This document shows positions 34,547-42,307 of a stretch of DNA of 64,000 nt, in pieces; position 1 is the stretch's first letter; each line of letters begins with the position of its first letter. The notes beneath the pieces were generated by a model. The model made no database searches and had not been told where the DNA came from. It saw only the letters and a list, made by a program, of their open reading frames with translations. Position numbers and translations under genes: made by a program. Source of the stretch: Bacteroidia bacterium (GTDB taxonomy: Bacteria; Bacteroidota; Bacteroidia; NS11-12g; UBA955); contig JALOAG010000003.1 of the NCBI GenBank assembly GCA_023228875.1, positions 217,700 to 281,699 of the forward strand, written 5' to 3'.

Positions 34547-36892
34547 TTGAATAATAATATTACAAGAACCTAGAATCATTCCGGTATCATCACTGATTGT
34601 CCCGATGTATATGCCGTTTGCAACCTTCAAATTAATGATATCCTCTCCGTAAGGGCTGAATATGTTTGTGCTTACAACTCTACCCGTATAGTCGTGAATT
34701 TTAAGTGTAATGTTCTTGTGAATCAAATCATTAGGGAGAGCGATTCTAAATTCACCTTTAGTAGGATTTGGATAAACTTTAAATTTGTATGATTGAGGTT
34801 TTAATTGTGTTACATTAATATGTTTGATACTTGCAGTGGATGAAAGGAATTTAAAACCACCGCGATTAGTGCCCACTAATACATCTGCTTTAGAACTGTC
34901 ACGTAATTTAGTAACAGCAATTTTTATGCTTGTTCCTAATCGGTTGTTCCAAGAAGTATCGCGATCAGCATTTACTAAACCATAAAAATCAGTAATTTCA
35001 GGAAAGGTATAAAAAGGGTCATAAGAAATATACCACATTTTGATATGGCCTGAGTTAGAACCGGAAATTAATTCCGGTTTTCCATCGCCTTCAAAATCAT
35101 AAAAGACAGGCGCAGACATTCCGATTGCTTCATATCCGGGAGGATTAAAATCATCTCTGAAAAGGTTTGCCCGTGCATTGCCTAATTGGTCAGTTATCTT
35201 TGTAAATGTTGGTTCAGAACCGGTAGAAGTGTTTTTGTAATATGCAAAATAACCATCGCGTTTTCCAACAATTAAATCCGGCTTGCCATCTTGACTGTAG
35301 TCAAAGATGGTAGGAGCAGCATATAAACCAACAGATTCATTTAAAAGATTATTGGTTTTAAATAAAAAAGTAGGGTTTGTTGTGGCATTTGAAGGGGAGG
35401 TGTTCTTAAAGTAAAGAATCTTGCCTTCAGCATTGCCGACTATCATATCTTCAATCCCGTCATTATCCATATCTCCAATTGCTATAGTAACTCCCAACTG
35501 ATTGAAGCTGCTGAAATTCGCAAAATTTGTATCCACTAATTCATATTTAGGCAGTTGTGAAGTGCCAACATTGTTGTATCTGAAAAGTCGAGTATACGTA
35601 ATAGAAGGGTTGAGCACTGTGTCTGGCTCAACGGCTACCAATAAATCAACCAAGCCGTCTTTATTTATATCCCAAAATGTAGGACTTACATTAGAGCCTA
35701 AATCTATGGATTCATCCATTAAAAAATTCTTATTATACAAATTAAAGTAAGGTGCTTGGTCGCTACCCTCATTTCTTAGGAACCAGATATTGTTGGAGAA
35801 GATCGGATGATTGCCATATTTAGGATCAATCATAAAATAGGAGGAAGCAATGATGTCTTTCTCACCGTCTCCATCTACATCAAAATGATAGAGTGCCGGC
35901 ATGTATTTAAAGTTGATTTCATTTTCGTCATTATTAGGGAAAAATTTTGAGTATGCAATCATTGTATCATAATTCATTCCCAATTCTTTTTGTCCATTTT
36001 TAAGCATTAATAAGTTTGGGAATTCTGCATTGCCTAAGATGAGTTCTTTGTCGCCATCATTGTCTAAATCAATTGACAGTAAAGTGCTGCCACCTCCATG
36101 TCTTCTTTCTACATCGTTATCTCTTCTGTAATTTGGGAAAGAAATTCTATTGCAATTTAAAATAATCTCATTGCCGGGTGCTTCGTGAAAGCCTCCCCAA
36201 CATAAATCTACCAGCCGAAATGCAAAGGTGTCCTTGGATAAGCCTTTTTCAACCTGTTCATTCAGATACAAGATGAGTGTTTCAAATGCAGATTCGTATT
36301 TGATATAATCTAAGTCTCCATCGCCATCAATGTCATCAATTATTGGCAAGTCGGCTAATCGTCCTCCTAATGTTAAAATTGAACCTGAACTATGTTCATA
36401 TTGAATGTCTCCCATTTTGTATAATCGAAGAATTGAATCTGAAGGTTGAGTTATGTTTTTATACACTCTAAATCTATTCGAACCTCCTTCAAGGGTAAAT
36501 AAGTCCGGTTTGCCATCTTGGTTAAAATCTCTAAAAAGTATGTAAGCATTCGTGTTCACATCCTTGAATAAATATTCAAATTGAGGAGCATATTCATAGC
36601 TGTAATTATTGTGTGTGCCTGTATTGATATATGTCAGAGTAACACCACCCGAACGGTCAAAAATGACTAAGTCCGGTTTCCCGTCATTGTTTAAATCAAC
36701 AGGACTGAAGACCGGTAAATCAAGTCCTCCGACAAATGGGCTGACTAATGTTTTACCTTCTTTTGTGAATTGTAATGAATCAGAGAAATAAAGTTTAATA
36801 TTACTACCCCCTTGTGCATTTAATGTTTCTGAAGAGGTAATCGCCAAATAGAATAAACAAAAGAGTGTAAATGTTGATATACGCAGTTTCAC
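34541..36892 (-). CDS. Secreted FG-GAP/VCBS repeat protein with T9SS type A domain
   Basis: A 783-residue surface or extracellular protein. Signal peptide MKLRISTFTLFCLFYLAITSSETLNAQ. At least nine FG-GAP/VCBS-type repeats follow, each with a calcium-loop DxNxDGxxD motif (DLNNDGKPDLVIFD, DFNQDGKPDLF, DIDGDGDLDYI, DLDNDGDKELILGN, DVDGDGEKDII, DINKDGLVDLLV, DMDNDGIEDMIVGN, DYSQDGKPDLIVGK, DFEGDGKPELISG), expected to build a beta-propeller. The C-terminus is a T9SS type A domain (YKFKVYPNPTKGEF to ILGSCNIIIQD). Start is GTG. Function is probably adhesion or ligand binding at the surface. It is divergent from murF. Confidence 0.9.
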   Translation of the reverse strand: MKLRISTFTLFCLFYLAITSSETLNAQGGSNIKLYFSDSLQFTKEGKTLVSPFVGGLDLPVFSPVDLNNDGKPDLVIFDRSGGVTLTYINTGTHNNYSYEYAPQFEYLFKDVNTNAYILFRDFNQDGKPDLFTLEGGSNRFRVYKNITQPSDSILRLYKMGDIQYEHSSGSILTLGGRLADLPIIDDIDGDGDLDYIKYESAFETLILYLNEQVEKGLSKDTFAFRLVDLCWGGFHEAPGNEIILNCNRISFPNYRRDNDVERRHGGGSTLLSIDLDNDGDKELILGNAEFPNLLMLKNGQKELGMNYDTMIAYSKFFPNNDENEINFKYMPALYHFDVDGDGEKDIIASSYFMIDPKYGNHPIFSNNIWFLRNEGSDQAPYFNLYNKNFLMDESIDLGSNVSPTFWDINKDGLVDLLVAVEPDTVLNPSITYTRLFRYNNVGTSQLPKYELVDTNFANFSSFNQLGVTIAIGDMDNDGIEDMIVGNAEGKILYFKNTSPSNATTNPTFLFKTNNLLNESVGLYAAPTIFDYSQDGKPDLIVGKRDGYFAYYKNTSTGSEPTFTKITDQLGNARANLFRDDFNPPGYEAIGMSAPVFYDFEGDGKPELISGSNSGHIKMWYISYDPFYTFPEITDFYGLVNADRDTSWNNRLGTSIKIAVTKLRDSSKADVLVGTNRGGFKFLSSTASIKHINVTQLKPQSYKFKVYPNPTKGEFRIALPNDLIHKNITLKIHDYTGRVVSTNIFSPYGEDIINLKVANGIYIGTISDDTGMILGSCNIIIQD

Positions 36893-36919
36893 AGTAACAA
36901 AGATAGTGAAATTTATTGC

Positions 36920-36927
36920 TAATCTTG
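36920..36927 (+). promoter_or_regulatory. Possible -7 box (TAATCTTG) for murF
   Basis: TAATCTTG matches TAnnTTTG at 7 of 8 positions and is followed by C. It ends 10 bases before the ATG at 36938. No -33 TTG was found. Confidence 0.3.
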
Positions 36928-36937
36928 CAATGTGGAA

Positions 36938-38197
36938 ATGAACAAACTTTATTCTATTTATCTCGATGCCAACGGGAGTATATATACAGACACTCGCAAA
37001 CCACAGCCCGGTGCTATATTTTTTGCATTAAAGGGGGCGGGATTTAACGGAAATAAGTTTCTAAAACAAGCAATTGAGCAAGGTGCATCTTATGTAGTAG
37101 GAGATGAGCATCCCGATTTTATTAGTGAAAAGGTAATTATAGTGGATGATGTTCTAACAACACTGCAAAACTTGGCCTCTTTTCACAGAAACCATTGTAA
37201 AACGAAGATAATTGGAATAGGTGGTAGTAATGGTAAAACTACTACTAAGGAATTGTTAAAACGTGTGCTGAGTGTGAAATATAAAGTGCACGCAACTCCG
37301 GGCAATTTTAATAACCATATTGGTTTGCCCCTTACATTGCTATCCATGCCTGTGGATACGGAAATTGCACTATTAGAACTTGGCACTAATCAAAAGGGTG
37401 ATATTGAACAGCTTTGTAATATTTGTCAACCTGATTTTGGATTAATCACCAATGTAGGGAAGGAGCATCTTGAAGGGTTTGGAAGTGTTGAAGCAGTTGC
37501 ACACGAAGAGAGTCATTTATATAACTTTTTGTTAATGCATGGAGGAACTGCTTTTGTAAACGTTGATGATTCTTGGTTAGGGAATATGTCTAAAAGGCTG
37601 AGCAACAAAGTAGATTATTCTATAAATGATTTTACTGCGGAACAACTTGCACCTCAAATAAAAGCAAATAGTAACAGTAATATAGTATATGATGCAAATC
37701 TTGCAGGAAAGCATAATCTGAGCAATATTGCTGCTGCACGTGCTGTTGGGTTATTTTTTGGCATTGCAGAAGCTGAAATAGCAACTGCAATTGCAAGCTA
37801 CAAACCCGACAATATGCGTTCAGAATGGAGGCAAACTGGGCGTAATTTGATTTTCTTAGATGCGTATAATGCGAACCCAAGCAGTATGGAAATGGCAATT
37901 CATACACTCCAAACAGTGCAAGCTGATAAGAAGATTGCAATATTGGGCGATATGTTTGAGTTAGGTGATTTTGCCTTGTCCGAGCATAGTGCGGTGTTGC
38001 AATTAGCACAACATGCGGGATTCGATATGGTTATTACTGTGGGAGAAGTGTTTGCAAAAGTTCATAGTTCACCAACGAGTTTTCTTGATGTTAAAAGCTT
38101 GATTTCGTTTCTCGAACAAAACAAGATTTCCGGCTACACCGTTCTGTTGAAAGGCTCACGTGGAATGAAATTAGAGACTTTGATACCTCATTTGTAG
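36938..38197 (+). CDS. murF: UDP-N-acetylmuramoyl-tripeptide--D-alanyl-D-alanine ligase
   Basis: A 419-residue cytoplasmic ATP-dependent ligase that adds D-Ala-D-Ala to the muropeptide, the last soluble step of peptidoglycan precursor synthesis. The N-terminal domain has DTRKPQPGAIFFALKGAGFNGNKF. The ATP loop is GIGGSNGKTTTKELL; GNFNNHIGLPLTLL, LELGTNQKGDIEQLC and TNVGKEHLEGFGS are Mur-ligase motifs. In the third domain FLDAYNANPSSMEMAI and ILGDMFELGD are MurF-specific. The ATG at 36938 was chosen; a GTG two codons earlier is equally possible. No other cell-wall genes adjoin it. It is convergent with the SpoU methyltransferase gene, 15 bases apart. Confidence 0.95.
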   Translation: MNKLYSIYLDANGSIYTDTRKPQPGAIFFALKGAGFNGNKFLKQAIEQGASYVVGDEHPDFISEKVIIVDDVLTTLQNLASFHRNHCKTKIIGIGGSNGKTTTKELLKRVLSVKYKVHATPGNFNNHIGLPLTLLSMPVDTEIALLELGTNQKGDIEQLCNICQPDFGLITNVGKEHLEGFGSVEAVAHEESHLYNFLLMHGGTAFVNVDDSWLGNMSKRLSNKVDYSINDFTAEQLAPQIKANSNSNIVYDANLAGKHNLSNIAAARAVGLFFGIAEAEIATAIASYKPDNMRSEWRQTGRNLIFLDAYNANPSSMEMAIHTLQTVQADKKIAILGDMFELGDFALSEHSAVLQLAQHAGFDMVITVGEVFAKVHSSPTSFLDVKSLISFLEQNKISGYTVLLKGSRGMKLETLIPHL

Positions 38198-38212
38198 CGC
38201 TAAAAAGTTTTA

Positions 38213-38971
38213 CTATTTTAACTTACTTGTTCTGTAAATGTTATCCAAAACTATTGCTGTTGCCATAGCTGCATTGAGAGACTCTATATGCCCACTTCCT
38301 TTTATGGTGATTCTAGAAGATATAAATTTTTCTACCTCAGGACTAATGCCATCCCCTTCATTTCCAATTACTAAAATGAAATTCTTTGGGAAAACAAAAT
38401 GATGGACATCTGCGCCTTCTAAAAATGCGCCTAAAATTGGAATGTTTGCACTTTGAGCTTGACTCAGCCAAGTTTCTTTCTCAGTATAGACGAAGTTGAT
38501 TTTAGAAAAGCCTCCCATGCTGGCTTGTATTGTCTTAGGATTAAAAATGTCAGTACATCCCTTGCTAAACGCAATATTGTTAAAACCATACCATACTGCC
38601 AGCCTTATAATAGTCCCAAGATTTCCTGGGTCTTGTATTTCATCTAAAAACAATGAACAACCTTTAGAGATTGAAGAACTTGAAAGACTTGGAACAGGTA
38701 GAGGAATAATAGCAATAGTATCACCGGGTGTTTCAAATGAGGAGATTTTATTGAGTTGATCTCCACAATTTTCTATTATAGAGGATGTAGGAAATAACTT
38801 GCATAATTCATCTTCAGATTTATGCCTAAAAAGTAAGGTGTCGGGAATAAAGTTCGTATGTGTTAATTCCTTAATAGATTTTTTCCCTTCGACTACAAAT
38901 TGGCTATATTTTTGCCTGAACTTTTTGACTTTCAAGGAAGCAAATTGTTTTAACTGAGTATTGCTCAACAT
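38213..38971 (-). CDS. SpoU/TrmH-family RNA 2'-O-methyltransferase
   Basis: A 252-residue SPOUT methyltransferase. The N-terminal third resembles the RNA-binding substrate domain (LKQFASLKVKKFRQKYSQFVVEGKKSIKEL). The knotted catalytic domain shows the three SpoU motifs: LDEIQDPGNLGTIIRLAVWYGF, ILVIGNEGDGIS and SLNAAMATAIVLDNI. Members 2'-O-methylate rRNA or tRNA with S-adenosylmethionine; target unknown. Start is the ATG at 38971, whose first base directly abuts the first possible codon of the divergent tamL gene. A perfect -7 box (TATTTTTG) lies 7 bases upstream, inside the tamL reading frame. Confidence 0.9.
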   Translation of the reverse strand: MLSNTQLKQFASLKVKKFRQKYSQFVVEGKKSIKELTHTNFIPDTLLFRHKSEDELCKLFPTSSIIENCGDQLNKISSFETPGDTIAIIPLPVPSLSSSSISKGCSLFLDEIQDPGNLGTIIRLAVWYGFNNIAFSKGCTDIFNPKTIQASMGGFSKINFVYTEKETWLSQAQSANIPILGAFLEGADVHHFVFPKNFILVIGNEGDGISPEVEKFISSRITIKGSGHIESLNAAMATAIVLDNIYRTSKLK

Positions 38972-41305
38972 TTGGCATCAAAAATAAACATATCTTCATT
39001 TATCAGTGCGATAGTCATGCTTGTATTTGCATCAGGTTGCTCACTCACTAAGACTGTGCCTGAAGGGAAGCATTTGTTTATGAAAGTAAAATATGATTTA
39101 CATGATGTCAAGCGCCAGAAACAAAATTTGCCGGAGTATAAAGAGCTAAATAACTATAAACCCAACAGAAAAATACTTGGATTGACACGTTTCCATCTTC
39201 GCATGTACAATCTTGGATTTAGTACGAAGGACAGCAGTTTGAACAATAGAAAAGTTCGCAAATTTCTACGTGATGCCGGAGAAGTACCGGTTCTTTTTGA
39301 TTCTTCACATGCGGATAAAGCTGCAAACAACATCCGTCAATTCTTGTTTAATGCAGGGTATTATGATGTATCAGTGTATTACACTGTAAAATATAAGAAA
39401 AAAAAGGTGAAATATGTGATGTATCATATAGCGCCACAAGAGTATTATAGGGTTCAGTACTATAAACTTGATTGTAAAGATACCGCATTAAAGAATCTGA
39501 TAAAGAGCAACCAATCCAATAGTCTATTTATAGGCGGAAGGAGGTTGGAGTTTGAGACTGTTAACCAAGAACGAGAAAGAGTCGTAACGTTGATAAGGAG
39601 TAATGGTTATTTTGATTTTAAAAAGGATTATTTGGATTTTGAGCTGGATACTTCACATGATAACCACACAGTGGATATTAAGCTTATTGTGAATTTGCCT
39701 TCAGATAAAAATGTGTTGTTGAAATATAAAGTTGAAAATATTACTGTACAAATCAATTCGCCATTTCACCAACCTTTTTCATATTTCGTTGAGTATGATA
39801 GTGTTCGATATTATACCAATCATTTTCCTTTTTCTCCCAAAGTGTTACAAAATAATTTATTGATAAAGCGAGGGGGGATTTATAATCAATCTGAATTGAC
39901 TCAGACATATAGAAGGTTAAATGAGTTAGGGGTGTTTAGCAGTGTTGAGATTGAAACTACCAAGTCAAAGAGTGATAGTCTGAATCTTAATACCTCGATA
40001 ACTGTTACACCGGGTAATCTGCAAAGCTTTACAGTTGAGCCTCAGTTAATCTCATCTGATTTGAGTAATCAAATTGCGAACTTAGGCAATTATAGAAATT
40101 ATGGTGTTGCAGGTGTCGTTACATACTCACACAAGAATATTTTTAGAGGTGCTGAGAGATTAGATGTTTCATATACGCTCAGAGCCGAAACCCAATTCCG
40201 TACAAATGACAAAATAGATAGATTCTTTACTAATTTTCAAACAGGGGTTACAGCAAACCTTTTTATGCCTAGCTCTTATTTATGGCAATCACTCATAGAA
40301 AGAAAGAAACTAAATTCGGTGCGCTCTGTTCTGTCTCTTTCTTATATTTATGAGAATAATCTAGATTTTAAGCGCAATCTCATGCCTTTGTCTTTTTCGT
40401 ATCAGTTTCTCAAGGATCGGAATGTATGGATGTTTACACCAATAGAAATATCGTATTCTAATAGCCTAATTGTCCCGGGCTTTCTTGATAAAATCAGCCC
40501 CCAGAATCTCGATTATGTAAAACGACTTTTTGCAAATAACTTAATTACTTCTTCAGGACTGCGTTATTCTCATTCTAAATTTAAGTCTAATAATGCAAAG
40601 GATTATGTTATTTGGCGAGCAAATTTGATTGAGTTTGGTGGCAATATTCATAGGATATTACGCAGGTCAATGGATACTGAGAAAGCGACAGATACTACCT
40701 ATGATTTTTTGGGTGTAAATTATTTCCAATTTGTGAAATCAGAAATTGATTTGCGCATTGGAAAGTATCTTGATATGAATAATGCACTTGCTTTCAGATT
40801 CAATATTGGCGCTGGAATTCCTTATGGGAATGATGATATTCTGCCTTTTGATAAAAGATTTTTCATAGGAGGGTCAAATAGTTTAAGGGGGTGGCGTCCA
40901 CGTACGTTAGGACCGGGAAGTTTTCTTGATACTACTGCCGGAACGCGCATTGACCGTTCCGGAGATTTAATAATACAAGGTAGTGTTGAATATAGATTTA
41001 AGTTTATTAGACCTTTAGAACTGGGAGTCTTCCTAGATGCCGGAAATGTGTGGACTCTTGTGAAAAACTCGGGTACAACCACTTCTGAGCTCTTTGATTA
41101 TAGACGTTTCTTAGGAGAAATGGCTCTCAATACAGGAATTGGATTTAGATTTGATTTTAATTTTTTTATCTTTAGACTTGACTGGGGAATTCAGCTCAAA
41201 GACCCCGGAGTTGCTAAAAATAAAGGTTGGGTAGCAAAGGAATTATTTAAGCCCAAGGGCATTAATTATACTGTACTAAATGCAGGGGTAGGATATCCTT
41301 TCTAA
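38972..41305 (+). CDS. tamL: Outer-membrane protein assembly factor, TamL/BamA (Omp85) family
   Basis: A 777-residue Omp85 protein. The N-terminus carries a hydrophobic segment ending in VFASGC, a lipobox, so it should be lipidated as in the Bacteroidota TamA variant TamL. POTRA-like repeats follow (HLFMKVKYDL, VRKFLRDAGEVPVLFD, ENITVQI, NLLIKRGGIYNQSELTQTYRRL). The C-terminal half is the 16-strand barrel with the lid-lock motif RFFIGGSNSLRGWRP and GVFLDAGNVW, and the chain ends in NAGVGYPF with terminal Phe. It should help insert proteins into the outer membrane. The start is uncertain: TTG at 38972 preserves the charged n-region of the signal; the next ATG (39017) would leave only a very short signal. 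No tamB adjoins it. Confidence 0.88.
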   Translation: MASKINISSFISAIVMLVFASGCSLTKTVPEGKHLFMKVKYDLHDVKRQKQNLPEYKELNNYKPNRKILGLTRFHLRMYNLGFSTKDSSLNNRKVRKFLRDAGEVPVLFDSSHADKAANNIRQFLFNAGYYDVSVYYTVKYKKKKVKYVMYHIAPQEYYRVQYYKLDCKDTALKNLIKSNQSNSLFIGGRRLEFETVNQERERVVTLIRSNGYFDFKKDYLDFELDTSHDNHTVDIKLIVNLPSDKNVLLKYKVENITVQINSPFHQPFSYFVEYDSVRYYTNHFPFSPKVLQNNLLIKRGGIYNQSELTQTYRRLNELGVFSSVEIETTKSKSDSLNLNTSITVTPGNLQSFTVEPQLISSDLSNQIANLGNYRNYGVAGVVTYSHKNIFRGAERLDVSYTLRAETQFRTNDKIDRFFTNFQTGVTANLFMPSSYLWQSLIERKKLNSVRSVLSLSYIYENNLDFKRNLMPLSFSYQFLKDRNVWMFTPIEISYSNSLIVPGFLDKISPQNLDYVKRLFANNLITSSGLRYSHSKFKSNNAKDYVIWRANLIEFGGNIHRILRRSMDTEKATDTTYDFLGVNYFQFVKSEIDLRIGKYLDMNNALAFRFNIGAGIPYGNDDILPFDKRFFIGGSNSLRGWRPRTLGPGSFLDTTAGTRIDRSGDLIIQGSVEYRFKFIRPLELGVFLDAGNVWTLVKNSGTTTSELFDYRRFLGEMALNTGIGFRFDFNFFIFRLDWGIQLKDPGVAKNKGWVAKELFKPKGINYTVLNAGVGYPF
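38979..38986 (-). promoter_or_regulatory. -7 box (TATTTTTG) for the SpoU methyltransferase
   Basis: Minus-strand TATTTTTG, exact TAnnTTTG, ends 7 bases before the ATG at 38971. It lies inside the predicted first codons of the divergent tamL gene. No properly spaced -33 TTG seen. Confidence 0.45.
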
Positions 41306-41332
41306 AGAGATTATTAAGATTCAGCAATCTCT
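41306..41332. terminator. Hairpin between convergent tamL and accA
   Basis: AGAGATT (41306-41312) and AATCTCT (41326-41332) form a perfect 7-bp stem with a 13-base loop covering the accA stop codon. Weak, bidirectional. Confidence 0.35.
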
Positions 41333-42276
41333 GTATAGACGCCCATTTCAGAGAATTTTTCAATTCTACTTTCAATAAGTTTATCTGTAGGAATGTCTTT
41401 TAAGGATTTGTGCAGTTTTTTAATCTCTCTTTTTAGAATTTCAGATGCTTCTTGAAGATTGTAATGAGCCCCACCTAAAGGTTCTTCAATAATCCCGTCA
41501 ATTAATTTGTTGGCAAGCATGTCGTTAGGTGTAAGTTTTAGTGCATCTGCTGCCTTTTCTTTGAAATCCCAACTTCTCCAAAGAATTGAAGAGCAGTTTT
41601 CAGGAGAGATAACTGAGTACCACGAATATTTCATCATCATCACTTTGTCGCCAATACCAATGCCAAGTGCACCACCTGAAGCTCCTTCTCCAATCACAAT
41701 GCAAATGATAGGAACTTTAAGTACAGACATTTCCATTAAATTTTTTGCGATGGCTTCGCCTTGCCCGCGTTCCTCTGCTTCCAGACCGGGAGATGCACCC
41801 GGTGTGTCAATTAAAGTAAGAATAGGTTTTTCAAATTTTTCAGCGAGTTTCATCAAGCGTAGAGCCTTGCGATATCCATCAGGATTTGCCATCCCAAAGT
41901 TGCGATATTGACGTTCTTTTGTGTTTCTGCCTTTTTGTTGGCCTATGATCATAAATGTTTGACCATCTATAGTGCCAAAGCCTCCAACAATTGCTTTGTC
42001 ATCTTTGACAACGCGATCGCCATGTAGTTCAATAAAATCAGGAGCTATGTGTTGGATATAATCTAATGTGTATGGACGGTCAGGGTGTCTGGAGAGCTGT
42101 ACTCGTTGCCAATTTGATAAATTGCCATATACCTCTTTCTTGAGTTCATCAATTTTTTGTTCTAATTGAGCAATGGTTTCAGACATGTCCACTTTTCCTT
42201 GAGTATGAGTCAATTTGACTTTTTCAAGTTGCTCACATAAATCTTCAACCGGTTTTTCAAAATCTAGATAGTTCAT
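41314..42276 (-). CDS. accA: Acetyl-CoA carboxylase carboxyltransferase subunit alpha
   Basis: A 320-residue subunit of the carboxyltransferase that forms malonyl-CoA for fatty-acid synthesis, working with AccD, AccB and AccC coded elsewhere. Canonical blocks: YLDFEKPVEDLCEQL, SRHPDRPYTLDYI, FIELHGDRVVKDDKAIVGG, GMANPDGYRKALRLMKLAEKF, LIDTPGASPGLEAEERGQ, IVIGEGASGGALGIG and SVISPENCSSILWR. Full length. ATG start with no strong promoter seen; a one-mismatch -7 box (TAATATTG) lies upstream. It is in a minus-strand run with the S46 peptidase gene 31 bases upstream, so co-transcription is possible. Confidence 0.96.
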   Translation of the reverse strand: MNYLDFEKPVEDLCEQLEKVKLTHTQGKVDMSETIAQLEQKIDELKKEVYGNLSNWQRVQLSRHPDRPYTLDYIQHIAPDFIELHGDRVVKDDKAIVGGFGTIDGQTFMIIGQQKGRNTKERQYRNFGMANPDGYRKALRLMKLAEKFEKPILTLIDTPGASPGLEAEERGQGEAIAKNLMEMSVLKVPIICIVIGEGASGGALGIGIGDKVMMMKYSWYSVISPENCSSILWRSWDFKEKAADALKLTPNDMLANKLIDGIIEEPLGGAHYNLQEASEILKREIKKLHKSLKDIPTDKLIESRIEKFSEMGVYTEIAES

Positions 42277-42307
42277 ATCAACTGCAATATTAACTCAAAA
42301 TATGATA

